Positions 12,601 through 23,499 of a stretch of 64,000 nt of DNA are shown piece by piece. The stretch is from contig JAODTK010000034.1 of assembly GCA_026419785.1 (NCBI GenBank), positions 124,001 through 188,000 on the forward strand, given 5' to 3'. The notes under the pieces were generated by a model. It saw only the letters and a list, made by a program, of their open reading frames with translations. It was not told the origin of the DNA and searched no databases. The first letter of the stretch is position 1. The number at the start of each line of letters is the position of its first letter. A program made the translations under genes and the position numbers. Source of the DNA: Sclerodactyla briareus (Eukaryota; Echinodermata; Holothuroidea; Dendrochirotida; Sclerodactylidae).

Positions 12601-12848
12601 TATATGATAATTCTTGCTGAGACGTGGATCCTATTGGGTGGGGTGAAACACTAGCTTTGTTGTCAACCCGACTGACTCATTTCGTAATTATCAAATATAC
12701 ATTATAAAAATGACGCTGAATAGAACATATCTTATTTAAAAAAAAAATGCACAATTTTCACTTCATTATGTTTGGATGCAAAAATTAGGTATATAGGAAA
12801 GACACGACATGGGTTGCTATAAGCTATTTTTTGTTCGGTTTGATTTAG

Positions 12849-12979
12849 TGCGACAGGTTAACACCATTGCACTTGGCATGTGCCCAGGGAGCGCTCGAGA
12901 TGACCCGAGCCATGCTAGCGAAGGCAAGACGCTTACGACGTGCTGAGTGTACGGGATATACAGAAACAACCCCTCACAA
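12849..12979 (+). CDS. TRPA1-like ankyrin-repeat exon, open frame
   Basis: Acceptor GGTTTGATTTAG ends 12848; donor GTAAGT begins 12980. The 131-base exon is open throughout in phase 0. It reads CDRLTPLHLACAQGALEMT, then RAMLAKARRLRRAECTGYTE, TTPH. TRPA1 homologues have 'FDLSTPVHLACAQGALDIVKLMF', a basic linker, then 'CTDxxxxTPLH' at exactly this point, directly after the 'QQ' that closes the 10374 exon. The TTPH end lacks the Leu of TPLH, a three-base loss that keeps frame. It exits in phase 2, and the split Lys codon is completed by the first base of the 15646 exon. This is one of the best exons for homology searching. Confidence 0.9.
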
Positions 12980-14879
12980 GTAAGTATAGAACGTAACTGA
13001 AATATCTAACTATCTTGTGCTTCGTGATTAGTTGATAGTCTTGTAAAGATACTGTTGTATCCCCCGTTAGGATAAGGGACGATTTATGGAGTAACGTTAT
13101 AGCGTTCGTCAATACAGTAGGTTCTTGTTAAGAGGTGAGTCGGCCTACATAACCAGTCAGTACATATACCGTTGCTAAAAATGTTCTTCGTTGATTTTAA
13201 AGACGTACTTATAGTAATTCATGTGTTGTTAAAACAACAATTACTGCATCCAGTATAAACATCACTCGAAGGAAATTAGTTTTTTTAAAAAACCGCAATA
13301 ACCATTCGGAAGCCGGTCCCTATAATGGGCTATTACGGTGTAGAACTGCAAAAAAAAATTTAACAAAGGGTTTTCGTCAATACCGATGGCAGTATCAGAA
13401 CATCGAAGGGTACATAACATTGAATTAAAAATGAATTCCTCACTAGCATGGTTCGATTAAGGAAGTTGTCCCTCTAGATGCACAATGAATGCAAATCTAG
13501 CAAATATCAACAATTATTATCGCAAGGCTTGTTTGCGCGTCAGTTAAAGAGTTATTAAAAGTGTATCTCGAATATCCTATATTAGATACAAGGGGTAATG
13601 AGTTATTGTCGTACGTTTGGTGTTCTTGGAGCAATTACTGTACGTATGCTGATCGTTGGTAACGAGTGAAACATCGAACATGTTAATAGTAGGTGTTGTA
13701 GAGTTACGTCTCGATTGCTACATTATTATTATTGTTATAGTTATTGTCTTCTAATAGAGACTTCCTTGATTACTAATAATTATTGCAATTACTGCAATTT
13801 CTACAGCTAGCGACAAGTAATTGACTTAGGTATGGAAGAGCTTCCATGGTCCGCTAACGGTTGGCAGCAACCACAACATAGCGTTGGTATAGTTTTAACC
13901 ACAGTTTACCTTCCAATAACACTAATATTTAATGTGTCTGTACGGTTCCAATAATGAGTCATTGGCACAAACATGAGGCTCATTGAACTTCAAATCGAGC
14001 TAATGATCGCAGTAATTACTATAACATTGCTGGTATTGGTTACAGGAAATAAGCCATCGATACAATATGATCGATATATCATGTAGTTATAGGCTTAAGC
14101 ATGAATGATTTGTGGAACTGTAGCATTGCCAGTACCTGGCAAGAACTGAACAGCTAGCAGAGAAAAGTGCAGTGATACAGATGAAAGGCACCGGTATGGC
14201 CAAGGACAGGCTAGATCTTCCGCTTGAAATTTATACGGAGAGAAACAATGAGAGGACCAGCCTAACCTAAACAAAGAGGCACAGAGTTTGTGAAAACAGG
14301 CCCCAATGTTAGGCTTCAAAATTCATATGCACACGTGAACATTATTGAACTGTTATTTTATCACATCTCAATCACACTATATTTGATTTGGATTGAGCAA
14401 CAACTAAGGCTTTAGGTTAAAGATAGAGGCATAGAGACTACTGTAGATAACAGTTGGTATCAACAATTACAACATCAGTGGGAATATAGTTCAAAAGAGG
14501 TATAATTTAATCACAATGTAATGAATTTGCTGGAGTTCGAGGTTGAAACAACGGAGTATGTATTATGACCCCTGATACCCAGGAATATATTACCAACATT
14601 TTAATACCACAGTTTCTCTCGCGAAAAATTATTCATCCGATAAAAGTACTTTGTTGTTGGTTCGAGATTCGTAATGACATACTTGACACGCAGAGAATAT
14701 AACCTTGTCAGGGCCTGGCAAGGGCGCATGTTCAAATGCTGCTTGTTGGTATACGGAATAGGGCAATGCCTTAGCAGAACCTTAACGTGCGAAATGGTTG
14801 CATTCACACCGTAGACTGGTAGACGACAACTTGTCTATCCCTCATTTGTATCTACTCCAGTCCCTAGTGCTGAGCACCC
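12980..14879 (+). other. TRPA1-like intron, proximal part
   Basis: AT-rich intron sequence from 12980. The minus-strand ORFs at 14095-14319 and 14601-14807 have no recognisable domain and no splice context. No structured repeat was seen until the tRNA-like element near 14.9 kb. Confidence 0.4.
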
Positions 14880-14998
14880 AGGCAACAGGGACCAATTTAG
14901 CAAGGCTTCACTATGACCCGACTGGATTCGAACCCCGATACCCTGGTTAGTTATTTGACCTCCTTTCAACTGTGCTACCACTCGGTTGGAGGGTCTTC
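14880..14998 (-). mobile_element. tRNA-derived SINE head or tRNA pseudogene
   Basis: On the minus strand, from about 14994, GACCCTCCAACCGAGTGGTA carries an A-box-like GAGTGGTAGCACAG. About 50 bases later GGGGTTCGAATCC is a near-perfect pol III B box. The two ends can pair (GACCC with GGGTC) at roughly tRNA spacing, but several stem positions are mismatched, so it is unlikely to be a working tRNA. Non-tRNA sequence continues to lower coordinates as a possible SINE body (GTGCTCAGCACTAGGGACT near 14864-14882). Confidence 0.5.
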
Positions 14999-15645
14999 AG
15001 TAGTCATAGATAGGGCACTGTAAAACTTACTTCCATTGTTCTGGAATGGTGTCGCTATATAACGCAACAGTGGCAACATGTGCGATTTTAAAGGATTATC
15101 TGCAATTTCAAATTATTTTGCTCTCATGCGGGTATGTTTTCGTTGTCTCGCTGCAACTGTTCAGCCATCCAATGTCCATTAGGCCTGTTACAAGTCAGCG
15201 ATGCTTTCAGGAGTTTCCATGGATGAGAAATCCTCATTCGACTAACGCTAATAGTGCTTGACTCGCTAATGCAACATATCTATCTTTCAAACTGAATTTA
15301 TTGTTAGCGGTTTTTCGGGTAACTAGAAAATATTGGGTCATAGACGTTGCGCTTAGTCATGAGACACTTCTTCAAATTGCACTTACTTTGATTGGTAACA
15401 AGTCCGAATGAAATTAAAGATACGGAAAAGGAGTATTGTAATCATCCATAATCATCCATATTGTAATCAGCCATGACGAAGCGTTAGCAATTACAATGTG
15501 TCATCGGTGGTCTATACTCGGAATACCTGCCAGTAGGCAATCGAGCGGGGTTTTTTTCATTGGGATCATTCGACTGCACGTCAGTATGTGTAGCACCGAC
15601 GTTCGGACAAATTTCCTGTACTCACTTTATGTTTTCATATTTCAG

Positions 15646-15694
15646 AGCGGCAATGTTTGACCACTTCGAAGTAGTTGCCCACTTGTTGGATGTG
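15646..15694 (+). CDS. TRPA1-like ankyrin-repeat mini-exon, open frame
   Basis: A 49-base exon with acceptor TTTTCATATTTCAG ending 15645 and donor GTAAGT at 15695. After completing the split codon it reads AAMFDHFEVVAHLLDV. TRPA1 homologues continue TPLHCASMFDHPDIVSYL here, so this finishes the ankyrin repeat begun at the end of the 12849 exon (TTPH-K | AAMFDH). The phase-2/phase-0 pattern matches both neighbours exactly. Motif, order and phase together make this a secure call despite its size. Confidence 0.9.
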
Positions 15695-17463
15695 GTAAGT
15701 ACATATCGCGATAGACCTCAGTCAGTGCAAGTCAGTTTAGATGGGTGAGATGACGAACAGTGTTGTTGGATCTTTTATTTGTGTATTCAACAATATGTAT
15801 TAGTTTAAAACGAATCAAGAAATTCAAATGGGACCTTGAAGGATTGAATACTGGAAACACTATAAGGAACGAAATATTCTGGTACAGTGGAACCTTTTGA
15901 ATTATTTAGAGCTAATTTAGTGATTCGATAAGCACACAAGGGAGAGATTCATATATAGGTAACTGTCGGACTGACTGAGCCTGGAGTTGATATTATATAT
16001 GAGATACCGAAACAATATGAGGTTCCCAATTGAGAAAAAACGCATAACTCATCTTTATTTGGAGATTGGATTCCTGGCATCGCGATGTATGGTGTGTTCA
16101 TTAATTAAAAAATTATATATATATATATAATATATATATATATATATTATATATATATATATATATAGATATATATATATATATAGATATATATATATAT
16201 ATATATATATCTATATATATAATATATATATATATAATATATATATATATAATATATATATATATAATATTATATATATATATATATCGCAGCCTTCACC
16301 TGGAGATGACGATAACCGTTGGGCACATGTGCCATCTGGGTATGTATTGCAATTTCATGTTACCCGCAGCCAGCTATTTGTAGTCTGCAGAAGTACGATT
16401 GGTCGCATATATCTGAAGGGTTATTCCTTCTGCGTTGAGTGATGATATCTAATTCCCAGAGAGCCCCAGTCCAACACCCCATTACATCGTGTCCATACCC
16501 AGTTATTCTGGCACTTGTTGTTTAACATTAATGACTAATGGGAATATCGACACAGATCAGTGTCCTGTCCAACTTTTACATTTGATTAGGCACGAAGCAG
16601 TTGGAGCGTCGCATCTACTTGGAAGCCTTTTACCTTTTTCGATCCGAAATGCAATGTTTTTTTCTAATGGTTAATACTACTGACGACAAAAATACTATTA
16701 ATTTCCTCTAAGTTTCATTCCAATTGAGGAGTAAGTTATCGCTGTGTATGACTATTTGGCCGCTCGGTGTTGACAGAGGGCACACGACTACTGTTTTGCT
16801 TGTACATGTAATGTGTGTAATAATGTTGAAGCTAAAAGATATATAGCGGAGAGCGACGAGGTATTCGACGGTCCGTCATGGAAATCACATTGGGACTCCT
16901 TGCGTTGACGTAGGTTAACGACGGTAATCAGTAAGTGGCTGGATTTTTCTGTAAACGCTCACAAAGAAATTGCTAAATCAGAGTATAAAAAATACTGTTG
17001 TTGAGAGGTGGCTCCTAATAGACACCCTGTTTAGGAGAGTGAAATACCAGTGGAAATTTAACCCGATCACTATCCCTATGCGTTTTTAGCGTTCTTCGAT
17101 GTGTTGGTTTTTCACTACAGAACAAACCTTGTCGAATCAGGATATCTTCTGATGTTAAAATAACTTGGTATACTAATAAACAGTGCTGTCAAAACTGGAA
17201 TGCCAGCCATTCCACCTCGAGGTAAACATTGCTAAAGAGAGGCACGTGCACAGCCGCTTTGGCCCGACCGCACCTTCCTCTGTCGTGTGTTCTTGTTCAA
17301 CTCCGAATCTGATGCTGATGCCGTCACGGAGACGCGTCAGGTCGTTATCATGAGTCAATACTCGGGATATCCGCATCCCCATTGCGGTACTGTGGGGCGA
17401 CGAAATGAGTGTATATCCGTCGCGACAGTCGGAAGTATTAGCTCAGGGGGTGGGGGTTGATAA
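15695..17463 (+). other. Start of an approximately 29.9-kb TRPA1-like intron
   Basis: Donor GTAAGT at 15695; the next recognised exon starts at 45578. This first part holds the AT microsatellite at 16111-16287 and otherwise only short ORFs (for example 16489-16674) with no domain. Confidence 0.5.
16111..16287. repeat. (AT)n microsatellite
   Basis: About 175 bases almost entirely of alternating A and T, with single-base phase slips and two TATAGATATA interruptions. It can fold as long hairpins on either strand. The exact length is prone to sequencing and assembly error. Confidence 0.95.
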
Positions 17464-17685
17464 CTACACGGCACAGAGGTTGAGGAGCGAGGCATCTCTC
17501 TTTGTAATAAGCCAGTAAAATGCGCTAGACTCATAAGAGGAGGTCCTCGGGCCACAGATGATTTCGAAGTTTTCCATAAACGCAAAAGCTTTGCGCTTGA
17601 AGGACTGTGTGTAGTCTTCCACGGAGAAGTTTGAGAGAAGTTTGAACAATTCATGTCGCTCACTGGCGGCATCAGTAGGTTTGTT
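17464..17685 (-). CDS. Unrecognised coding-like segment on the minus strand
   Basis: From 17685 downward the minus strand is open for 73 codons to a TAG at 17464, starting just after a TATTAG that could be a splice acceptor. It has a protein-like composition: NKPTDAASERHELFKLLSNF, then SVEDYTQSFKRKAFAFMENF, EIICGPRTSSYESSAFYW and LITKRDASLLNLCAV. Charged and aromatic residues are well mixed, and there are no low-complexity runs. I recognise no family. A further coding-like minus-strand stretch (ISIRFGVEQEHTTEEG region, about 17173-17382) follows in another frame. It abuts the left edge of duplication copy A. Transposon ORF remnant or nested-gene exon are both possible. Confidence 0.35.
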   Translation of the reverse strand, partial: NKPTDAASERHELFKLLSNFSVEDYTQSFKRKAFAFMENFEIICGPRTSSYESSAFYWLITKRDASLLNLCAV

Positions 17686-18083
17686 CTAATACTGGTGTCT
17701 GTCGTATGGTCATTATCGCCTGGTTTGCTTCTCAAAGAGCAGGGATGTGGAACCCGTGGGTCGTTTCCAATTAATTTATTCGGACCGGATCTTAAGTCCC
17801 TCTAACTGACTACAGCTGATATTCTCTTATTTGCAATCACTGTGGCGAGAGTCCTCTGGCATGGTAGTAATATTCCCCTGGCTACACGCATTGCTATCTT
17901 GTTGGTGCCTATGGGCTGCATTGTTGCCAGATGTTATGCATACGCTTTCTGGAGCTATACGGGTTTGTTCGCAGATTGATTAAATGAAAAAAAAAAACAG
18001 CACACAACACGACCTCTCCGTCATGCTGGACAATCATGTTTCTTATTCCTTCGCTGAAAACAAGACGGACCTTTGCAGTCATG

Positions 18084-18161
18084 AATTGTGTGTTCGTGTG
18101 CGTGCGCGTGCCTGGTGAGGTATGTGTACATGTGTGTGTGTTGTGTGTGTGTGAGCGTGTA
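18084..18161 (+). repeat. Interrupted (GT)n microsatellite
   Basis: GTGTGTGT runs with C and A interruptions. The copy B equivalent near 32148-32175 has only a short CATTGTGTGTTTGTGAGCGT, so the microsatellite expanded in A or contracted in B. The downstream words (GATATCTnAA, GTAGGTTACA) mark the start of a dispersed family also seen near 32150 and 61930. Confidence 0.85.
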
Positions 18162-18659
18162 TGGGTCATTTCTTTTGAGAACGATATCTCAAATGACCGC
18201 AAACTCTATGGTGTTCAAACTAGACATGTAGGTTTACAGAGGATATAGAAGAACCCTATGACAAAATGCTGGCCTTTGAGACGGGACAGTTGTCTGCCCT
18301 GGGTGCAGGAATTTTAAGCCCGATTGCCACATTCTTGCAGTTATCACAGCGCCAATTGGGGATGTGACGAAGAACATTTTAAAAATTGAATTGACCATTC
18401 TTCGGATTTTCGTGCTGAAGTGGAACTATAGATCAATTGCACCTAAAAAACCAATTGTGAAACATATCAATCAGACCAGGGTTGGCAAAAATATCCTCCA
18501 GATTTTCAGAAAAAATGTTAACTAATGAGGTAAAAGGTCTCCCACGAAGCGAGGTCAGCGAATTTCCTGCGGTTTTGTCAAAAAAATCGGGGCAACTCAA
18601 GCCCAAATCGGTCAAGTCCTTTGTCTGCAAGACACATATTTCTCCGATGTATCGTTTTG

Positions 18660-18960
18660 GAGTCAGGCATGAAGTAACTCAAGATCGAGGAATTTTAGAG
18701 TCTAGAATAGCTTGTAAGCACGATAGCTGTGCAACGGACCGTATAGAGAGCTCGTACTCGCATGGGGGGTTCCAGTGTGGAGTAGATAATCCCTTTCATC
18801 AGAGGTCAGGTCTAAGATCACGAAAGGTGAACACAGGTCCAAATTTGTGTGTTTGTGAGCACGATACTGTGCCACGAAATCATGTAGAGAGCTCTCCCTT
18901 GGCACGAACAGATGATCCTTATCGTTTTTAGGTCAGGTTGAAAAGGTCACCTGAGGCCCG
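18660..18960 (+). repeat. Degenerate satellite family with about 130-base units (copy A site)
   Basis: Units share GCACGATAGCTGTGCAACG, a TAGAGAGCTC word, GGGGGGTTCC, GTGGAGTAGAT and GGTCAGGTCTAAGATCACGA. A second unit starts near 18857 (GAGCACGATACTGTGCCACG). Matching units occur at 32320-32560 (copy B) and 53060-53730. No coding function is apparent. Confidence 0.7.
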
Positions 18961-20659
18961 TCTACGCACATTATTTTCTGTCCCGATTGAGTGAAACAGA
19001 AAACATCCCCTGTACCATGACCATGGGGCGCAGCGGCTTGAACAACGCCATGGTCATGGTGTTCTCTGTCTTTCCGTAGTGTCGTGATTTTGAACTTGTT
19101 GGAATGTCGGGCAGCAACCATGTAAGTTAAACCAGCATTCTTCGAATCGTAGTTCACGTTCGTACCGAATAACTACTTGCGCTCAGTTGTCATTACTGTG
19201 AGGTTGTCCGAAGAACGCAGAGCAATAATGAAATAACTGTGGCCATAGAAACTGAGCGGAAAAAAGTAGATATTTGAAATTCGACCTTACATTTCACATC
19301 GGAGAACACACTTCTCGACAAGATCGACGAGATAGCAAGCGGCAGTTCTACGTATACTTTTGGATGTTAGAGAAAGACGAAATAGGAGTATCACATAATT
19401 CAGGCAATTCAAAGGCATCGAAATTATGTTCGAGATGTGAAGGTATAATGGTTGATTGTGTTGAATACTGAGACATAATCAGCTAAGACTAATACACTAC
19501 CCTTCCCGTAATCAACGCTAAGCGATACAGCATTGTAAAATCAAATAGGAAGAAGGGCAATCTCTTGCACAAAGTACTCACATTGCGTTGGAGTTTTTAT
19601 ATTATGAAGATATTGCATGAAAAACAACACATAAAGTCATCGCAACCAGACGTCTGATTCCCGGCACACTCTAGGTTGAACGAAGTGAAGTTTACTTTAT
19701 TATATTCTTTCTAATATTTAAACGTATTGCATATTTTATTTTAACGTAATGTTTGTACGACGCTGGTTTCGATTGCCTCGGGATTATTATTACTAGTGTT
19801 CGCATTAAACCCAAGTAAACTGAGTTACCTATTTGAATAAGATGAGAAGCCACAGCGGATATTTTTAGCTTAAATCGCCGGCGGTGTCGTGTCGCTCAGA
19901 TAAGAGCTTATTATAAAAACAGATATCATAAAGAAACACGCCGGATGTTAACGTATCTCACAACAAAGCCACAGAGAAATACCATAAAAATATGTATAGT
20001 TTTATGTTCATCACACGTGGACACTTTCTGGGAATTGTAGTGCATAAAGACTGCCTGGGAACGTCAAATCCGTCTGCGTCGATATTTCGACAGCCAAATG
20101 TTACATTCAGTGGGAAAGTACAAGCGGCAACATCGGAATATGAGCAGATGCGAGCGTTCATCCGGTCGATAGGTATTCTCGAACAAACGTTGTTTGAACC
20201 TCTTTAACACGAGCGAGAAATGTTGGATATTAGAGGATCACTTACATGTGCCAACAGTGACCCACCCTAAGTTTATAAAAATGTGATGATATGATCACCG
20301 AAAAAATTGTTTTGTGTACCTTTAGAGGGCTAAACGGCCATTTGCCGTCCCGATTGAATTCGGTTCTTACCAGAATTATAGCTCCATACAAACCTTGAAT
20401 AACCATTAAAAAATATACACCCTTTTACCTCTTCCCCCTCCTTTTAAAAATATATAAATGAGTAGAATTCCAAATTCCTACTGTGTACCATTATCGCCTA
20501 ATTTCAAAGTGAATGAATAGCATACATAGGGACTGTTGTGAGCGTAAGCTGGGATTGTTATGGTAGGGGTGTCAGAGGCTCACGCTGCAGAAAGCGTCTA
20601 TTTGCAAAGCGTCTAGATCCTAAAACTTCGGCTAATCTCCTGGCGTCAATGCCCAGACG

Positions 20660-20875
20660 ATGTGGCCAGTGCTCCCTGGACAGCATTTACTTTTCCTCAT
20701 TATACTGCTCATCACAACTGATTGGGCTGCAGCCAGAAATAATTGGCGCGATTTTCAGCAGTTTCCAGATAACCCTCACTCCGTTGGCTCGAAACGGATT
20801 GAGGTAGTGCTCTCATACGATACGACATATATTTCTTCAAGGAGAACACTCCTTTCTGATTGGCCAACTAGAATT
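20660..20875 (+). CDS. Possible first coding exon with signal peptide, product unknown
   Basis: An ATG at 20660 (preceding bases CAGACG) opens 72 codons that run into a consensus donor GTGAGT at 20876, in phase 0. The N-terminus MWPVLPGQHLLFLIILLITT followed by DWAAARNN is a textbook signal peptide: a hydrophobic core and an A-x-A cleavage site near residues 24-26. A polar segment follows with IEVVLSYDTTYISSRRTLLS and DWPTRI. No family is recognised. It lies in a block (about 20235-21040) present in duplication copy A but missing from B, so it may have been captured by, or belong to, an inserted element, or was lost from B. Downstream exons were not found. Confidence 0.4.
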
Positions 20876-23499
20876 GTGAGTTCACACCTTTCCACATTTA
20901 GTTCTGTATTCATATGGCGCTGTTTACTGTATTTGTTATGCAGGAACGAATGAAAGAAAAAAATGTTCTTTCATCCTACAATTTGCTCTTCATCCTACAA
21001 GTTACAGCTAGAAATATTTGTACGCCTCAGTAGTTAACTCAATGGTCCAACTAACAGCGCCGAGAGTCTTATTCGGGTCAATGCGCAGATGTTCACTGCG
21101 TTGGTCAAACGTGACTCTGATCTTTACCCTGAATGTTTAATAACTCATCCCAGCACTCAGTAGAACTGATCATATCATATAACATATGAGTAGAATTAAT
21201 TATATCATATACTGACCATCCGTGGTGAAGAACTGTGAATAATTTTGATCTGATTTTATTATCACGGGATCAGAAGCCGAGTGAGGCTCGTCAAGGCCTC
21301 ACTTGGCCATTGATGAGCACCGCGGTAACTTGCCTCCTTACGCGTGCTCAGATGACATCGAAGCAAGGGTGTAACATTTCCAGAGATTGCCATTTTTACG
21401 TCCCCCCATAGACGATCAGTTACTCCAGAATCCGACCACTTTTTCGGGACCGGGAGAAGGGAAATTGTGGCTGCTCACAGTCGATTCACGAGACCAAATA
21501 TCCTAATTTAAAGCATACCCCAAACCCCATGCACAAATCCGCTGTATAACTGCGGTCCCATCGAATAGAGAGACCAAAACCTCGCCGATCGCACCTACCG
21601 CAGCGGCAAGTACAGCAACCAACAAACGTCTTGTGACTGCTAAAATTCGAACGCGGAATGTTTGCCTGCGAAATGTCACTCATACCTGTTGTGGGGCACT
21701 AGACTGTTTTTGCCATGCTCACAGATCATCGTACAAGGCGACACATCAGTGAGAATGGAGATGTATTACGCACACTTGTTGACGCTCATCATCAATTACA
21801 GCAATTGTTATATCAATATTTTGTCATTCTTCCCACCTCATATCTTGCTCATAAATTGTATATATTCAATCCAGATGCAGTCTTGAGGCCTCCGGAAGGC
21901 CAGGGTCAAAACTCTTCTCTAACCGAAGCCTTTTGGACGTAGGCCCACTCTCGTTGTGCCGTAAGCGAGAAATATGAATTATGCAACCGGAGAAGGGTCA
22001 GTTAGATCAAAGATAAAAACTAACTCCTAAGAACAATAGTGAACGCCCCCAATGCGAAAATGCATACCTCAACATTTCGCTGAGGTGTGAATGTCCTCCG
22101 TACAGTTTAAAATTTATCGGGTATTGCAGGCAGTATCCGGAATACCCAAGCATAACGCTAATGAAGATTAGCCCGCGAGAGTACGAAGGTAACGACCCAT
22201 ACCGCCTTATCATTAGCGCGGTTAAATAGGCCGTGACACGAATACATATCAACATTAATTGCATTATGGCGGATCGCGATTGCTATAGCTCGAATGTGTC
22301 CCTCATTAACCAGTTTTACGACGAACGAAGAAACTAAGAGACAATGTGATACCGCATATGTTCCGAAGAACTTTGAGGAATGACGCCGGTTGTTTTCAAT
22401 GTTTACAATGTTTATCAGTTATTGGTAATGCAATTTATGGTATGCGACATTGCCGATTGAAGAGATACAGGCCCCTGCGAAGGGGGGGGTGCTGCAGCAC
22501 CCCCAGATTTTTCTGGTGGGGGCGGAGCACCCCTACCGATTTCAGGTCATTTGTGTCCAGCACCCCTGCCGATTTTTGAGCTTAAAGGCTGTCATGGATA
22601 ATTATTTGCACGAAATTTTGGTATCCCGTTTTTCGATCAGTTGGCTGCTAAGTTGTATTCAGTTACTTGATGTCTAACTCATATTTCTTATTATCTTGTT
22701 TAATTTTTTTGTTGAGAAAGCCGAAATGTCAAAGAAAAAAAAAATCGCGCTGCGCGCGCGGTATCCTCTCTTTTCCGTTCAGTATAATCAGTGGGCCCAC
22801 GTGTAAAAATACCGTTGTCAGATTCTGGCAAATTATTTTTGGTCCAAACTTGTCATCTTCAAGTGTGGAACAATAGATGCCACAGGAGATATTGGTTTTG
22901 GCCTTATTCTGTTGCACCCCCCTCCCCCTCCCCACTACAACAATGCCGGAATCCAATTGCGATTTTCTTAACACTCGCACACAGTGTAGTCTACTTCTGA
23001 AATCCTTAGTGTTCAGATTGGCTTTGCCACTTGACGTGCTGTTTTTATTAGAGGATGAAAGCTATACGTACCGAAAAACAGCAGGGCAGAGGATCGTGCA
23101 CTTTAGTACGGAGGTTTACGTGATCGACGTATGGAACTATACAGGCGCGGAGCGTGGCGAAACAATTCGTTAGACATGTTATGTTTTGACGAAAATTTTA
23201 AGCGGATACTAATCTGAAGAATTTACCAAATTTTCTGCTGACTGGCTCAATTCCTTTCAATCAATTGTCCGAAAAATGCACACATTTCCCATGACAGTGA
23301 TGTTCAAGAAAACGTTCAATCTGCAGCAGCCTCCACCCCAATTGGAAGGGTCATCGGGGAATATCTCTAGACATGGCTATGGTAGGAATAGGACACATGA
23401 TGAAGAATGCAAGGATTAAAATCGATCAGTTTCGGAAAATTTACTTCCAATTTCAGTGATTGCATACTGCCATAGTTCGCGGGAAGTGCCGCTCCCTGC

